Of a DNA stretch of 48,077 nucleotides, positions 7,816-18,148 are shown in pieces. The stretch is from Rhodospirillales bacterium (lineage in GTDB: Bacteria; Pseudomonadota; Alphaproteobacteria; Rhodospirillales; Casp-alpha2). Numbering within the stretch: position 1 is the stretch's first letter; each line of letters opens with the position of its first letter. Under the pieces are notes generated by a model. The model had not been told where the DNA came from. It did not search any database and saw only the letters and a program-made list of their open reading frames with translations. The position numbers and the translations under genes are program-made. The stretch is from positions 1 to 48,077 of the forward strand of contig JABJGO010000060.1 of the NCBI GenBank assembly GCA_018662225.1. Reading direction: 5' to 3'.

Positions 7816-9765
7816 TCAGGCACGGGCGGGTGCAGAGACTTCATCACCACGACCAAGCGCCTGCAAAGCGGCGGCCACGATGCTGTCCGCATCAAGCCCC
7901 GCATCGATCAACTGAAGGTCAGGCTTGGTTTGCTCGATAAACCGATCAGGCATGGTCAGACTTCGAACCTTCAGACCATTTTCCAGCAACCCTTCGTTGG
8001 CCATAAAGCTGAGTACGTGACTGCCAAAGCCGCCAACCGCGCCCTCTTCCACCGTAATCAGCACATCGTGGCGTGCTGCCAGATCGCGGATCATGGCTTC
8101 GTCCACAGGCTTGGCGAAACGGGCGTCTGCAACGGTTGTGGACAAACCACGGGCGGCCAGTTCCTCTGCCGCTTTCACCGATTCCGCGAGGCGGCTGCCC
8201 AAACTCAAAATTGCCACCGTGGTGCCTTCACGTACCATGCGGCCTTTGCCAATTTCGAGGGCGTTGCCACGCGCCGGTAATTCCACACCGACACCTTCAC
8301 CACGCGGATACCGTATGGCGCTGGGGCCGTCATCAATCGCCGCCGCCGTCGCCACCATATGCATAAGCTCGGCCTCATCAGACGGGGCCATGATCACAAA
8401 TCCGGGCAACGTGGCGAGGTACGCCAGATCAAACGCGCCACAATGGGTAGAGCCATCGGCGCCCACATAACCGGCCCGGTCCAGAATGAACCGCACCGGC
8501 AGTTTCTGAATAGCCACGTCGTGAACCACCTGATCATAGGCGCGCTGTAAGAACGTTGAATAGATCGCGACGAACGGCTTGTAGCCCTCGGTTGCCATAC
8601 CGGCGGCGAACGTCACGCCGTGCTGCTCGGCAATGCCCACGTCGAAACTGCGTTCGGGATAGGTAGCGGCAAATCTATCGATGCCCGTACCGCCCGGCAT
8701 CGCCGCCGTGATGGCGACAACCTTGTCATCGTCCGCGGCTTCATCCAGCAGAGCGCGGGCAAAGATCGACGTATAAGACGGCGCATTGGCCTTGGCCTTG
8801 ACCTGTTCGCCGGTCACCACATCAAACTTGCTAACGCCGTGATACTTGTCTGAAGATTTTTCAGCCGGGCCATAGCCATGGCCCTTTTTGGTCACAACAT
8901 GCAGCAGAACAGGACCCGGCTCTTTCTCATCGCGCAGGTTTTTAAGCACCGGCAACAGGTGATCCAGATTGTGACCATCAACCGGCCCCACGTAAAAGAA
9001 ACCCAGTTCTTCGAACATAGTGCCGCCGGTGACAATGCCACGGGCGTATTCTTCGGCGCGGCGTGCACGTTCTTCGATCTGGCGTGGGAACTTCTTTAAG
9101 ATATCACCAGCGAAGTGACGCATGGATCGATATGATTTAGACGATATCAGCCGCGAGAGGTACGCGCTCAACGCACCAACGGGTGGTGCGATGGACATAT
9201 CATTGTCGTTCAGGATCACGATCAGGCGTGCGTCCATGGCACCAGCGTTGTTCATGGCTTCATAAGCCATACCGGCAGTCATGGCACCGTCACCGATCAC
9301 CGCGATCACGTTGCGCTTTACGCCATCCAGATCACTGGCCACCGCCATACCCAGCCCGGCCGAAATCGAGGTGGAGCTATGTGCCGCGCCGAACGGGTCA
9401 TATTCGCTTTCGTCACGTTTGGTAAAACCGGACAGGCCTCCTCCCTGACGCAGGGTATTCATGCGATCACGACGACCAGTGAGAATTTTGTGTGGATAGC
9501 ATTGATGACCCACATCCCAGATCAGTCGGTCATCAGGGGTATCGAAAATATGATGGATAGCAACGGTCAGCTCGACCACGCCCAGGCTGGCACCCAAATG
9601 CCCGCCGGTGATGCTGACCGAACGCACCGTGTCCTGACGCAATTCATCGGCCAGTTGTTTGAGCTGATCGATGGAAAAATCACGGGTGTCTGCCGGTACT
9701 TTTACCGTATCCAACAGAGGTGTCAGTCCGTCTTCTGTGCTGTCTTCTGTGCGATCTTCTGGCAC
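7816..9765 (-). CDS. dxs: 1-deoxy-D-xylulose-5-phosphate synthase
   Basis: 649-residue thiamine-diphosphate enzyme, full length, that condenses pyruvate with glyceraldehyde 3-phosphate, the first and usually rate-limiting step of the MEP isoprenoid pathway. Marks include [17 protein letters not shown] near the N-terminus, the ThDP-Mg motif beginning [16 protein letters not shown] at about 155, and the transketolase central part [18 protein letters not shown]. It lies between ispA and tlyA with gaps of 12 and 15 bp, a common alphaproteobacterial order supplying polyprenyl precursors. Confidence 0.97.
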   Translation of the reverse strand: MPEDRTEDSTEDGLTPLLDTVKVPADTRDFSIDQLKQLADELRQDTVRSVSITGGHLGASLGVVELTVAIHHIFDTPDDRLIWDVGHQCYPHKILTGRRDRMNTLRQGGGLSGFTKRDESEYDPFGAAHSSTSISAGLGMAVASDLDGVKRNVIAVIGDGAMTAGMAYEAMNNAGAMDARLIVILNDNDMSIAPPVGALSAYLSRLISSKSYRSMRHFAGDILKKFPRQIEERARRAEEYARGIVTGGTMFEELGFFYVGPVDGHNLDHLLPVLKNLRDEKEPGPVLLHVVTKKGHGYGPAEKSSDKYHGVSKFDVVTGEQVKAKANAPSYTSIFARALLDEAADDDKVVAITAAMPGGTGIDRFAATYPERSFDVGIAEQHGVTFAAGMATEGYKPFVAIYSTFLQRAYDQVVHDVAIQKLPVRFILDRAGYVGADGSTHCGAFDLAYLATLPGFVIMAPSDEAELMHMVATAAAIDDGPSAIRYPRGEGVGVELPARGNALEIGKGRMVREGTTVAILSLGSRLAESVKAAEELAARGLSTTVADARFAKPVDEAMIRDLAARHDVLITVEEGAVGGFGSHVLSFMANEGLLENGLKVRSLTMPDRFIEQTKPDLQLIDAGLDADSIVAAALQALGRGDEVSAPARA

Positions 9766-9777
9766 GTCTTTAAATCC

Positions 9778-10665
9778 TTATGCGCGGCGGTCTACAACGA
9801 ACGTCGCCAGCTGTTTTAGAAGGTCGCTCTTTTCGCCAAACATTTCAAGGTGTTCTATGGCCTGATCACGTAGAATTTTAGCCTGATTGCGGGCTTTTTC
9901 CTCGCCCATGAGCGACACGAACGTGGATTTACCCGCATCGGCGTCCTTGCCGGTCTGTTTGCCCATTTCTTCCGCCGTGGCATTTAAATCCAACAGATCA
10001 TCGGCAATCTGGAACGCCAGACCCAAATCATGCGAATACGCCTGCAAAGCGCGGTGGGCCTGTTCACTGGCGTGGCCCAGAATGGCTCCCATCTCACACG
10101 CTACGCTGATCAGCATACCGGTTTTCATGCGCTGCATACGAGTAATTTCGGGCATGCTCAACGTGGTGGTCTCGGCCAGCAAATCCAGCATCTGCCCACC
10201 AACCATACCGTGCTCACCGGCTGCTTGGGCCAAGGCCAACACCAGATCTGCACGCACCCGTGGGTCGTCGTGGGTATCCGGGTTCGATAGAACTTCGAAA
10301 GCACGGGTCAGCAAGGCATCACCAGCCAGAATGGCGGTGGCCTCATCAAACTTGATATGACACGTAGGCTGACCCCGGCGCAGGTCATCGTTGTCCATGG
10401 CGGGCAGGTCATCATGCACCAGCGAATAACAATGAACCATTTCCAGGGCCGCCGCCGCCCGTAAAGCCGCCGGGCGTACCACATCGAACATGGCGGCGCT
10501 GGTTAACACCAAATATGGCCGAACCCGCTTACCACCACCCAGTGATGCATAGCGCATGGCTTCCAGCACCCGGTCTTCGGGGTCACCTTCCAGTACCAGC
10601 AACTTATCAAGCATCTGCTCAACATCATCGGCGGCATCGCGCATGCTCGTGTTCAGATCGCTCAT
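9778..10665 (-). CDS. ispA: Polyprenyl synthetase, farnesyl diphosphate synthase type
   Basis: 295 residues, the standard length. Condenses dimethylallyl/geranyl diphosphate with isopentenyl diphosphate in the cytosol. It has GGGKRVRPYL for IPP binding, the first aspartate-rich motif DDLPAMDNDD, and the second motif DDLLD in FQIADDLLD. Chain length cannot be proved from sequence, but the position between xseB and dxs is the classic ispA context. The ATG start at 10665 is 43 bp after the xseB stop. Confidence 0.95.
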   Translation of the reverse strand: MSDLNTSMRDAADDVEQMLDKLLVLEGDPEDRVLEAMRYASLGGGKRVRPYLVLTSAAMFDVVRPAALRAAAALEMVHCYSLVHDDLPAMDNDDLRRGQPTCHIKFDEATAILAGDALLTRAFEVLSNPDTHDDPRVRADLVLALAQAAGEHGMVGGQMLDLLAETTTLSMPEITRMQRMKTGMLISVACEMGAILGHASEQAHRALQAYSHDLGLAFQIADDLLDLNATAEEMGKQTGKDADAGKSTFVSLMGEEKARNQAKILRDQAIEHLEMFGEKSDLLKQLATFVVDRRA

Positions 10666-10708
10666 TGGGTATTCCAGTCGGGTTAGGTGGCGCCGCTATA
10701 GGGCGTGA

Positions 10709-10969
10709 TTAATCCAGATCGGCGGGTTCTGTGGACACGCTGCCGTCCGTGCCAACCACGATTTTGTCCACGCGGGTACGGGCTTCGGTCAGCTTTTCCT
10801 CGCACCGTTTTTTTAACCATGCACCGCGCTCATAACCATCGATGGCTTCATCCAGCGCACCGCTGCCGTCTTCCAGTGTACGGACAATGTCTTCCAGTTC
10901 TTCAAGGGCGTCCTCGAAGTTCATTTTCTTGATATCGGCGGGCATCTTGCCCTGCTCTTTAGTACTCAC
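10709..10969 (-). CDS. xseB: Exodeoxyribonuclease VII small subunit
   Basis: 86-residue acidic, helical protein with the family pattern NFEDALEELEDIVRTLEDG, SGALDEAIDGYERG and a C-terminal CEEKLTEARTRVDKI. XseB subunits bind the helical arm of XseA in exonuclease VII, which degrades single-stranded DNA. It precedes ispA and dxs, as in many Proteobacteria, and begins 17 bp after the deacetylase stop. Confidence 0.93.
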   Translation of the reverse strand: MSTKEQGKMPADIKKMNFEDALEELEDIVRTLEDGSGALDEAIDGYERGAWLKKRCEEKLTEARTRVDKIVVGTDGSVSTEPADLD

Positions 10970-10986
10970 GGTATATCCTCATATCC

Positions 10987-11916
10987 TTAATGGTCCATCA
11001 GGGCCTGCACATGAACAGCGGCACTTTCCGCCAGCGCGGATAAATCATACCCACCTTCCAGCGACGACACCACCCGACCGTCGCAACAACGGTCGGCCAC
11101 GGCCATGATTTCTTTGGTGACCCAGGCGTAATCGCCGGTTTGCACCTCCAGATTAGCCAGTGGATCACGGGCGTGGGCATCAAAACCGGCTGAAATAATG
11201 ATCAGTTCAGGTCCAAATGTTTCCAGCTCCGGCAAAATGGTATTTGCCCATGCAGCCCTGAACTCCCGTGATCCGGCACCGGGGACGAGCGTCACGTTGC
11301 AGTTGCTGTTACTAGCACCCGTCTCGTCCACACTCCCCGTACCCGGATAGGCCGGCCATTGGTGGCTGGAGCCGAAAAACAGGGTTTCGTCATCATAGAA
11401 CGCGCTTTGCGTGCCATTGCCATGGTGTACATCGAAATCCACCACCGCCACGCGGCTCAAACCGTGGGCGGCCTTGGCATGGTTGGCGGCAATGGCCACC
11501 GTATTGAACAGACAGAACCCCATGGCCCGGTCTCGCTCAGCATGGTGGCCGGGCGGGCGAACGGCGCAGAATGCATTGTGGCCGTCACCAGACATCACGG
11601 CGTCAACAGCCGCGCAAGCCGCTCCAACTGCGCGCAGGCCCGCTTCGCCCGATGCCGGTGACATGGCCGTATCCGGGTCCAGATAAACACGGTCTTCGGT
11701 CGGTACGTTATCCAGAATCTGGCGGATGTGATCGGTGCTGTGAACGCGTTCAATAGGCGCCTCGTCAGAAACTGGTGCCTCGCGCCGATCAAGTGCCGAG
11801 AAAGCCTCACCATCAAGTGCCGCCACAACGGCGCGTAACCTGTCCGGGCATTCCGGATGCCGGGTACCGGGGTTGTGTTCGATACAAATGGGGTGGGTAA
11901 ACAGCAACGTGGTCAT
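10987..11916 (-). CDS. Histone deacetylase-family (class II HDAC-like) amidohydrolase
   Basis: About 309 residues of the zinc-dependent HDAC/AcuC/APAH superfamily. The active-site motif RPPGHHAERDRAMGFCLFN has the double His, and the zinc ligands lie in DFDVHHGNGTQ, with a later Asp in SAGFDAHARDPLA. Bacterial members deacetylate acetyl-lysine, polyamines or small amides; the substrate here is unknown. The ATG at 11916 has GAAGG about 10 bases upstream and gives the family start TTLLFTHPICIEHNPG; a TTG at 11949 would add 11 unlike residues. First gene of the operon that runs to tlyA. Confidence 0.85.
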   Translation of the reverse strand: MTTLLFTHPICIEHNPGTRHPECPDRLRAVVAALDGEAFSALDRREAPVSDEAPIERVHSTDHIRQILDNVPTEDRVYLDPDTAMSPASGEAGLRAVGAACAAVDAVMSGDGHNAFCAVRPPGHHAERDRAMGFCLFNTVAIAANHAKAAHGLSRVAVVDFDVHHGNGTQSAFYDDETLFFGSSHQWPAYPGTGSVDETGASNSNCNVTLVPGAGSREFRAAWANTILPELETFGPELIIISAGFDAHARDPLANLEVQTGDYAWVTKEIMAVADRCCDGRVVSSLEGGYDLSALAESAAVHVQALMDH

Positions 11917-12068
11917 GAATGGAATGCCTTCATATATTGATCTCCGCAATGTAGCAGATACGCCAGATCAATCGAGCCTAATTCTACCTATTTTCCTGTT
12001 GTACTGGACTGTTCATCCATCGTGAGTATCATCACCCCCACACCATGGGGGAAATCTGGGAAAGACGT

Positions 12069-13208
12069 ATGTTCAATCGTTTACGAAGAAAATTTAGCAA
12101 ATTTTTGCTGTTCGCTGTGATGCTTGCAACTGCACAGGTAGCCCAGGCAGCTCAAGATGGTGAGCAACCTGCCACGCCCGTAGAAGTGGATGCGGTCATT
12201 CAGGAACCCCTGCACCAGACCGTCCCTGTGATTGGACGTTTGGTGGCGACCCGTTCCGGTGTTGTGGCTGCCCGCACCAATGGTCCTATTGCCAGCTTCA
12301 TGGTGCAAGTCGGTGATCGTGTATCGGCGGGCGATGTGATGGCAAAGCTGGTGACCGACGCCCTGGAATCAAGGCGCGAACTTTGGCAAGCCGAAGTCAC
12401 CCAGTACGGTGCCGCCGTCAGCACCGCCAAGGCAGAAATGGCGCTTAGTCAACAGGAACTGGACCGGCTTGAAGATCTGGAAGGATCGTCTGCGTTCTCA
12501 CAAGCCAAGCTCGACGACAAGCGTCAACAAGTAGCCGTGGCCACCAGCCAAGTGGCGGAAAGTCGCGCCGCGCTCAGTGTTGCCGAAGCAAATCTTATGC
12601 TGGCCGAAATCAATCTTTATAATGGTGACGTTCGCGCGCCCTATGACGGTGTCGTATCGCAGCGCCATACCGAAGTTGGTGCATTCGTGACCCCCGGCGT
12701 TTCCATCGTCACCCTGATCGACGACCGAACCCTGGAAATCGAAGCCGACGTGCCCACCGAACGTATTGACGGGCTGACACCCGGCACTGATGTTCATTTC
12801 GCCGTACAAAACGGTGCCACTGGTAATGCAAAGGTCCGCGCCGTAATCCCGGATGAGAATCCGTTGACCAGAACCCGATCCGTGCGCTTCACTGCCCTGT
12901 TGGCTGATGATGCGGTGTTGGCCGTAAACCAGAGCGTTACCCTCAATATCCCCAGTGCCGCACCACGCGACGTGATCAGCGTGCACAAGGACGCCATAAT
13001 TAACGATTCCGGCGGCGCCATTGTATATGTGGCGATCGATGGCATTGCGACCAAGCAGTCCGTGGTGATCGGCGCGGCGGTGGGCACCCGGTTTGAAGTG
13101 ACAGACGGACTGAACGTCGGTGACCTGGCGGTCGTGCGCGGCAACGAACGCCTGCGCCCCGATCAGGCCGTCACCTATCCCGGTTTTGATACTGATTCTG
13201 GTAGCTAG
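12069..13208 (+). CDS. RND efflux periplasmic adaptor (membrane fusion protein)
   Basis: 379 residues. An N-terminal signal peptide ends near AQVAQA (about residue 27). The usual adaptor order follows: lipoyl half (VIGRLVATRSGVV), a coiled-coil hairpin with LESRRELWQAEVTQYGAA and DRLEDLEG, the second lipoyl half with VRAPYDGVVSQR, a beta-barrel (LEIEADVPTERIDGL) and a membrane-proximal domain. It bridges the RND pump to an outer-membrane channel; no channel gene is in this window. The ATG at 12069 has GGGAAAG upstream and gives a clean signal peptide; the ATG at 12045 would add eight residues. Confidence 0.9.
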   Translation: MFNRLRRKFSKFLLFAVMLATAQVAQAAQDGEQPATPVEVDAVIQEPLHQTVPVIGRLVATRSGVVAARTNGPIASFMVQVGDRVSAGDVMAKLVTDALESRRELWQAEVTQYGAAVSTAKAEMALSQQELDRLEDLEGSSAFSQAKLDDKRQQVAVATSQVAESRAALSVAEANLMLAEINLYNGDVRAPYDGVVSQRHTEVGAFVTPGVSIVTLIDDRTLEIEADVPTERIDGLTPGTDVHFAVQNGATGNAKVRAVIPDENPLTRTRSVRFTALLADDAVLAVNQSVTLNIPSAAPRDVISVHKDAIINDSGGAIVYVAIDGIATKQSVVIGAAVGTRFEVTDGLNVGDLAVVRGNERLRPDQAVTYPGFDTDSGS

Positions 13209-13217
13209 ACCAGTATC

Positions 13218-16200
13218 ATGGACCTTATTCGTACATCCATCGAACGTCCCGTCGCGGTTATAGCGGCTGTTTTGATGGTTATCATGTTCGGTCTGGTGGC
13301 GCTGGATTCAATTCCGATCCAGCTCACACCCGACGTGCGCAAGCCGATCATTAATCTACGCACCATCTGGGCCGGTGCCGCTCCGGCCGAGGTCGAACGC
13401 GAGATCACCAACCGTCAGGAAGAAACCCTGAAAGGTTTGGAAGGTCTGGAAGAAATTAGCAGCCGGTCAGAAGACGGACAGTCATCCATCACGCTGGAAT
13501 TCGCCGTTGGTCAGAACATGGACAAGGCCATGCTACTGGTGTCAAACCGTCTGGACCGGGTCGGTGGTTATCCGTCCGAGGTCGACCAACCCACCATCAG
13601 AACATCATCCAGCGAAGACAGCCCCATCACCTGGATCATCCTGCGCCGGGCGCCGGGTAATGAGAGAACCGTGCACAAATTTGGCGACTTCGTGGAAGAC
13701 ACCGTGCAAGACCGTATCGAGCGGGTGCGCGGCGTATCACGGGTCAACGTCTACGGCGGCAGCGAGCGGGAACTCAAAATTGTGGTTGATCCCGACCGCA
13801 TGGCCCGGTTCGGCCTGACCGTGACCAGCGTGGTCAACACCCTGCGCGCCGCCAATGCTAGTGTGACCGCAGGCGACGTGGACGAAGGTAAACGTCGTTA
13901 CGTGGTTCGCACCGAAGGCGAGTTCGAGACCATTAATCAGGTCAAAGACGTGGTGCTGCGCTCACTGTCTGATCAGGCCAGCGGCAGGCTGGCCCGTGTC
14001 ACGATGGGTGACATCGCCGAGGTCAGTTTCACCTATAAAGACCCTACATCCATGATCCGCTTTCTGGGCGAGCCGGCCATGGCGATCAATGCGGTGCGCG
14101 AAACCGGTGCCAATGTGATTGAGGTAATGGACGGTATTCGGGTCGCCATTGATGAATTGAATGCCGGTATCCTGCCCGAGAACGGCCTGTACCTGACACA
14201 GGTCTACGACGAAACGGTCTATATTGATTCCTCCATTGATCTTGTTCAGCAAAACATCTTTGTGGGCGGTGCACTGGCGGCCATGATCCTGCTATTATTC
14301 TTGAGATCGGGTCGTGCCACGCTGGTCATATCGCTGGCTATTCCTGTCTCCGTCATTGGCGCGTTCGTCGCCATGGCCGCCCTGGGCAGGTCACTTAACG
14401 TTATATCGCTGGCTGGAATCGCGTTTGCCGTGGGCATGGTGGTGGATGCGGCCATTGTGGTGCTGGAAAATATCTACCGGCTGCACCAGCAAGGCAAAAG
14501 CAAACGCGAAGCCGCTTACCTAGGCGCGCAGCAGGTCTGGGGAGCCGTGTTTGTCTCGGCCCTGACCACGGTTCTGGTGTTTATCCCCATCCTGATCATG
14601 GATCTGGAAGTGGGCCAGCTGTTCCGCGATATTGCGGTGGCGATTTCGGTTTCGGTTATCCTGTCGCTGATCGTGGCCATTACCGTGATCCCCGCCCTGT
14701 CCAACCGGTTACTGAATGATACCACCCGGCAGAAAGGCGGATTTATCTTTGGCGTGACCAAGCCACTGGCGACCTTAGGCGCTAAATTTGTGCACCTGAT
14801 TGTCCGACTGACCAAACACGTGATCACCAACCGCGCGCGATCTATGGCCATGGTTGCGATTTTGTGTGGTACCGGCGCCGTGGTCACATATCTGTTTTTA
14901 CCCAAGCTGGATTACCTGCCCACTGGCAACCGAAACCTGATCCTCGGCGTGGTTTTACCACCACCCGGCTACAATCTTGAAACCACCAGCGAGATCGCCA
15001 CACGCATTGAAAGTGAAATCAGCCCTTTGTGGCAAGGCAGCGATGGCACGTTGGCGCACGAACAAAACGGTACAACCAACAGCGACCCGGACCAGCCCGC
15101 CAAGGTTCAGCGCTTTTTCTTCGTGGCCTGGCGCGGCACCACCATACTGGGCGCGGCGGCGGCTGATCCGTCGCGGGTAAAGGATCTGATCCCTGTACTC
15201 AGCAACGCTGTCTATAAGGAACCCGGTACCTTTGGCCTGATTAGCCAACGGTCCCTGTTTGCCCGAGGCATTGGTGGTGGTCGGTCCATTGATCTGAACG
15301 TCACCGGCCCTAGCCTGGAAGATATTTTGGAAACAGCGCACAGGGCCTACGGCAAAATCTCCGGGGTTCTGCCCCAATCGGAAGGCACACAAATCAGGCC
15401 CAAGCCGGGGCTGGAACTGGGTGCACCTGAAATCCGCGTCATTCCCAACCGTATCAAATTGGCCGATAACGGTGTGACGGCGCGTGAGCTGGGCGATACG
15501 CTGGACGCGTTTAACGATGGCCTGCGGGTGGCTGAAATCACGGTTGATAACAAGCGCATGGATTTGACCCTGGCTGGTCCCGACAATGGGGTCATTGAAA
15601 CCCAGGGCATTGCCAACCTGCCGGTGGTGACCAGCGATGGTAAAATTCTGCCGGCCAGCTCGTTAGCCGATATTTCGGTCACATCCGGCCCGATTGAAAT
15701 CAGACACCTGGAACGCCAACGCACGGTCACCTTACAAATCCGCCCACCCGATAACATGGCACTGGAATCCGTGCTCGATATTTTGGAAGCCGATGTGGTG
15801 GACGCACTGAAAGCCGAAGGCCTGCCAGATGGCGTGCGCCTGCGGATGTCGGGTACCGCCGATAAACTATCGCAAACATGGGATGCCATGGTGCTGGATT
15901 TGCTGATCGCGGTGGTCATTGTGTATCTGGCCATGGCCGTGTTGTTTGAAAGCTTCGTCTATCCGCTGGTTATCATGCTGTCCGTACCGCTCGCCACCGC
16001 TGGTGGCATCGGTGGGCTGGCGCTGGTCAACATGGTCACCTTCCAGCCGCTGGATATGCTTACGCTACTGGGCTTTGTGATCCTGATCGGGATTGTGGTG
16101 AACAATGCCATCCTGTTGGTGCACCAAACCCTGTTCCACCTGCGCGATGAAGGCATGAGCCCCCATGACGCCATCATGGAAGCCACCCGCAACCGGATCA

Positions 16201-16418
16201 GGCCTATTTTCATGTCCACCCTGACCAGCGTGTTCGGCATGGTGCCGCTGGTGGTGTTCCCCGGTGCGGGATCAGAATTATACCGAGGACTAGGGTCCGT
16301 GGTAGTCGGCGGGTTGAGCCTGTCTGCGCTATTGACGTTGTTGATCATCCCGCCGCTGCTGGCACTCATCATCCGCCGCACGGAGGCACCAGTACCGAGT
16401 ACCGCTCCCGCAGAATAA
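13218..16418 (+). CDS. RND-family inner-membrane efflux transporter
   Basis: 1066 residues with the twofold AcrB-type plan: TM1 at about 13-30, a large periplasmic loop, TM2-6 from about 340 to 500, a second periplasmic loop, and TM8-12 from about 890 to the end. TM4 carries GMVVDAAIVVLENI, in which the first acidic proton-relay Asp is kept and the second of the AcrB Asp pair is Ala. TM10 has IGIVVNNAILLVHQ. Overall it resembles the HAE-type exporters more than heavy-metal pumps, although the VDAAIV pattern also occurs in the latter. It begins 9 bp after the adaptor stop. The substrate is unknown. Confidence 0.93.
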   Translation: MDLIRTSIERPVAVIAAVLMVIMFGLVALDSIPIQLTPDVRKPIINLRTIWAGAAPAEVEREITNRQEETLKGLEGLEEISSRSEDGQSSITLEFAVGQNMDKAMLLVSNRLDRVGGYPSEVDQPTIRTSSSEDSPITWIILRRAPGNERTVHKFGDFVEDTVQDRIERVRGVSRVNVYGGSERELKIVVDPDRMARFGLTVTSVVNTLRAANASVTAGDVDEGKRRYVVRTEGEFETINQVKDVVLRSLSDQASGRLARVTMGDIAEVSFTYKDPTSMIRFLGEPAMAINAVRETGANVIEVMDGIRVAIDELNAGILPENGLYLTQVYDETVYIDSSIDLVQQNIFVGGALAAMILLLFLRSGRATLVISLAIPVSVIGAFVAMAALGRSLNVISLAGIAFAVGMVVDAAIVVLENIYRLHQQGKSKREAAYLGAQQVWGAVFVSALTTVLVFIPILIMDLEVGQLFRDIAVAISVSVILSLIVAITVIPALSNRLLNDTTRQKGGFIFGVTKPLATLGAKFVHLIVRLTKHVITNRARSMAMVAILCGTGAVVTYLFLPKLDYLPTGNRNLILGVVLPPPGYNLETTSEIATRIESEISPLWQGSDGTLAHEQNGTTNSDPDQPAKVQRFFFVAWRGTTILGAAAADPSRVKDLIPVLSNAVYKEPGTFGLISQRSLFARGIGGGRSIDLNVTGPSLEDILETAHRAYGKISGVLPQSEGTQIRPKPGLELGAPEIRVIPNRIKLADNGVTARELGDTLDAFNDGLRVAEITVDNKRMDLTLAGPDNGVIETQGIANLPVVTSDGKILPASSLADISVTSGPIEIRHLERQRTVTLQIRPPDNMALESVLDILEADVVDALKAEGLPDGVRLRMSGTADKLSQTWDAMVLDLLIAVVIVYLAMAVLFESFVYPLVIMLSVPLATAGGIGGLALVNMVTFQPLDMLTLLGFVILIGIVVNNAILLVHQTLFHLRDEGMSPHDAIMEATRNRIRPIFMSTLTSVFGMVPLVVFPGAGSELYRGLGSVVVGGLSLSALLTLLIIPPLLALIIRRTEAPVPSTAPAE

Positions 16419-16431
16419 CAAGGACCGCGCC

Positions 16432-17475
16432 ATGATCTTCCGACAATTATTCGACAGCACGTCCTGCACCTACACCTACATCCTGGCCAGTCGCACCGGC
16501 GGCGAAGCGCTGATCATTGATCCGGTACTGGAAAAGACCGATCACTACCTGCGCGTTATTTCGGAACTTGATCTGAAACTGGTCAAGGCCATCGACACCC
16601 ATGTACACGCCGATCACATCACCGGGCTGGGAGCCTTACGCGATCACACCCATTGCGTCACCGTTATGGGCAAGCAAAGCTCGGTCGATATTGTCTCCAT
16701 GCGCGTGGATGAAGGCGACACGGTTGATATCGAGAACATCTCGCTTCAGGTGCTCTACACCCCTGGTCACACGGATGATTCGTACTGTTTCAAACTGGAC
16801 GACCGAATTTTCACCGGCGACACATTGTTGATCCGCGGCACCGGCCGCACAGATTTCCAGCACGGCAACGCCCATGCCCAGTACAACTCGATCTTTGGCA
16901 AACTGCTCACACTGCCTGATGACATGCTGGTCTATCCGGGCCATGATTATAAAGGCGACACGGTGAGCACCATCGCCGAAGAACGAGCCTTCAATCCGCG
17001 CCTGCAAGTGACCTCAGCCGATCACTACGCAGACATCATGGAAAACCTGAACCTGCCCAATCCCAAGCTTATGGACGTGGCGGTTCCGGCCAACCAGAAG
17101 ATCGGTTTGCGCCAGGACGAGGCGGCGTTAAAAGACAGCACCGTGGACGCCCGCACGGCCACACAACTGCTGGACGATACCAGCGTTGTCTTCATTGATT
17201 TGCGTGAAGAAAGCGAACGCCAGACAAACGGTATTATTCCAGGTGCCATGCACGTACCCTACCCCACGCTCACGGACGCCATCTCGACCGGCGGATCCTT
17301 AAACATCCTCGCCACCCGCATGGAAACCCGATTGCTATTATTCTGCGCCTACGGCGAACGCTCGGCGCTGGCCCTGCAAGATATGCAGGAAGCCGGATTC
17401 CAGAACGTTATACACATGGCGGGCGGTATGGGAGATTGGGTGGAGCACAGCGGGACTGTTGGTAGGGTTACGTAG
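16432..17475 (+). CDS. Persulfide dioxygenase-rhodanese fusion (ETHE1/BlsA-like MBL-fold)
   Basis: 347 residues. The N-terminal metallo-beta-lactamase domain (1-240) has THVHADH with His57, His59, Asp61 and His62, then PGH (His113) and TGD (Asp130), the ETHE1-like iron site pattern. The C-terminal rhodanese domain (245-347) has FIDLREESERQTNGIIPGAMHVP and the loop CAYGERS with Cys305. Such fusions oxidise glutathione persulfide to sulfite and move sulfane sulfur. It starts 13 bp after the RND gene and may be co-transcribed with it. The last 70 codons have a degenerate copy at 18149-18340. Confidence 0.88.
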   Translation: MIFRQLFDSTSCTYTYILASRTGGEALIIDPVLEKTDHYLRVISELDLKLVKAIDTHVHADHITGLGALRDHTHCVTVMGKQSSVDIVSMRVDEGDTVDIENISLQVLYTPGHTDDSYCFKLDDRIFTGDTLLIRGTGRTDFQHGNAHAQYNSIFGKLLTLPDDMLVYPGHDYKGDTVSTIAEERAFNPRLQVTSADHYADIMENLNLPNPKLMDVAVPANQKIGLRQDEAALKDSTVDARTATQLLDDTSVVFIDLREESERQTNGIIPGAMHVPYPTLTDAISTGGSLNILATRMETRLLLFCAYGERSALALQDMQEAGFQNVIHMAGGMGDWVEHSGTVGRVT

Positions 17476-17629
17476 CGTTTCACCAAACCTTTTCCCTGAC
17501 GAGAAACGCCCGCACTTAATCATTTACAGACTTCATCACCTTTGTCTTTGGCGTGCTCTGGTTTCAGGCGACGAAATCAGGTACCTTCTTGAAGGTCGTT
17601 TAAATAATGTCAGCATGGGGGATTTAGGT

Positions 17630-18130
17630 GTGAATACGCGTTCTTTTCGCCAACTTCTTATAGCTTTTATCGTGTGCCTTGGTGTTACAGCCGTGTTTAG
17701 TGTTCCGGCCCGTGCTGGTGCCGATGGGTTAATTATCAAGGACAGTGATTTCGGTGTGGCCAAGACGATTGACCGCCTCGGCATTGCCATGGAACGTAAA
17801 GGCATCAAGATATTCAAACGGATTAACCACGCCAAAGGCGCCATGAGTATCGGGATGGAGCTTGCACCCGCCGAAATTCTTATTTTTGGCACGCCCAAGA
17901 TCGGCACACCCCTTATGCAATCCAACCCGATGATCGGCCTTGATCTTCCCCTCAAGGCTCTGGTCTGGAAGGATGCTGATGGCCGCGTCAAACTTGCCTA
18001 TACAGACCCCACATGGTTGGCGATGCGCTATGGGATCACGGACCGTGACGAGGTGTTCAAAAAAATGGCTGGCGCTCTTAACAAGTTCACAGACATGGCA
18101 ACAAAACTTGGCGGCCTGCCAATACAGTAA
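17630..18130 (+). CDS. Exported DUF302-like protein
   Basis: 166 residues from the GTG at 17630. The N-terminal signal peptide (FRQLLIAFIVCLGVTAVFSVPARAG) is followed by a DUF302-type domain: AKTIDRLGIAMERKGIKIFKRINHAKGA, the GMELAPAEILIFGTPKIGTPLM core, then a typical tail with YTDPTWLAMRYGI. DUF302 proteins are periplasmic or cytosolic small alpha/beta proteins of unknown function. GGGGGA at 17617-17622 lies seven bases before the GTG; an ATG at 17615 in frame is possible but has no close ribosome-binding site. The gene lies between the intact persulfide dioxygenase-rhodanese gene and a broken copy of its 3' end. Confidence 0.8.
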   Translation: MNTRSFRQLLIAFIVCLGVTAVFSVPARAGADGLIIKDSDFGVAKTIDRLGIAMERKGIKIFKRINHAKGAMSIGMELAPAEILIFGTPKIGTPLMQSNPMIGLDLPLKALVWKDADGRVKLAYTDPTWLAMRYGITDRDEVFKKMAGALNKFTDMATKLGGLPIQ

Positions 18131-18148
18131 ATGCATTAAGGGAACATG

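Noticed and set aside
4766-17475. Paralogous link between the rhodanese at 4766 and the rhodanese domain at 16432
   Set aside because: They share only general family motifs (CAVGQRS against CAYGERS), so a recent local duplication is not supported.
17475-17509. GCGTTTC...GAAACGC inverted repeat after the rhodanese fusion gene
   Set aside because: The 21-base loop and lack of a T run make it too weak to call a terminator, and 7-bp arms at this spacing are not rare.
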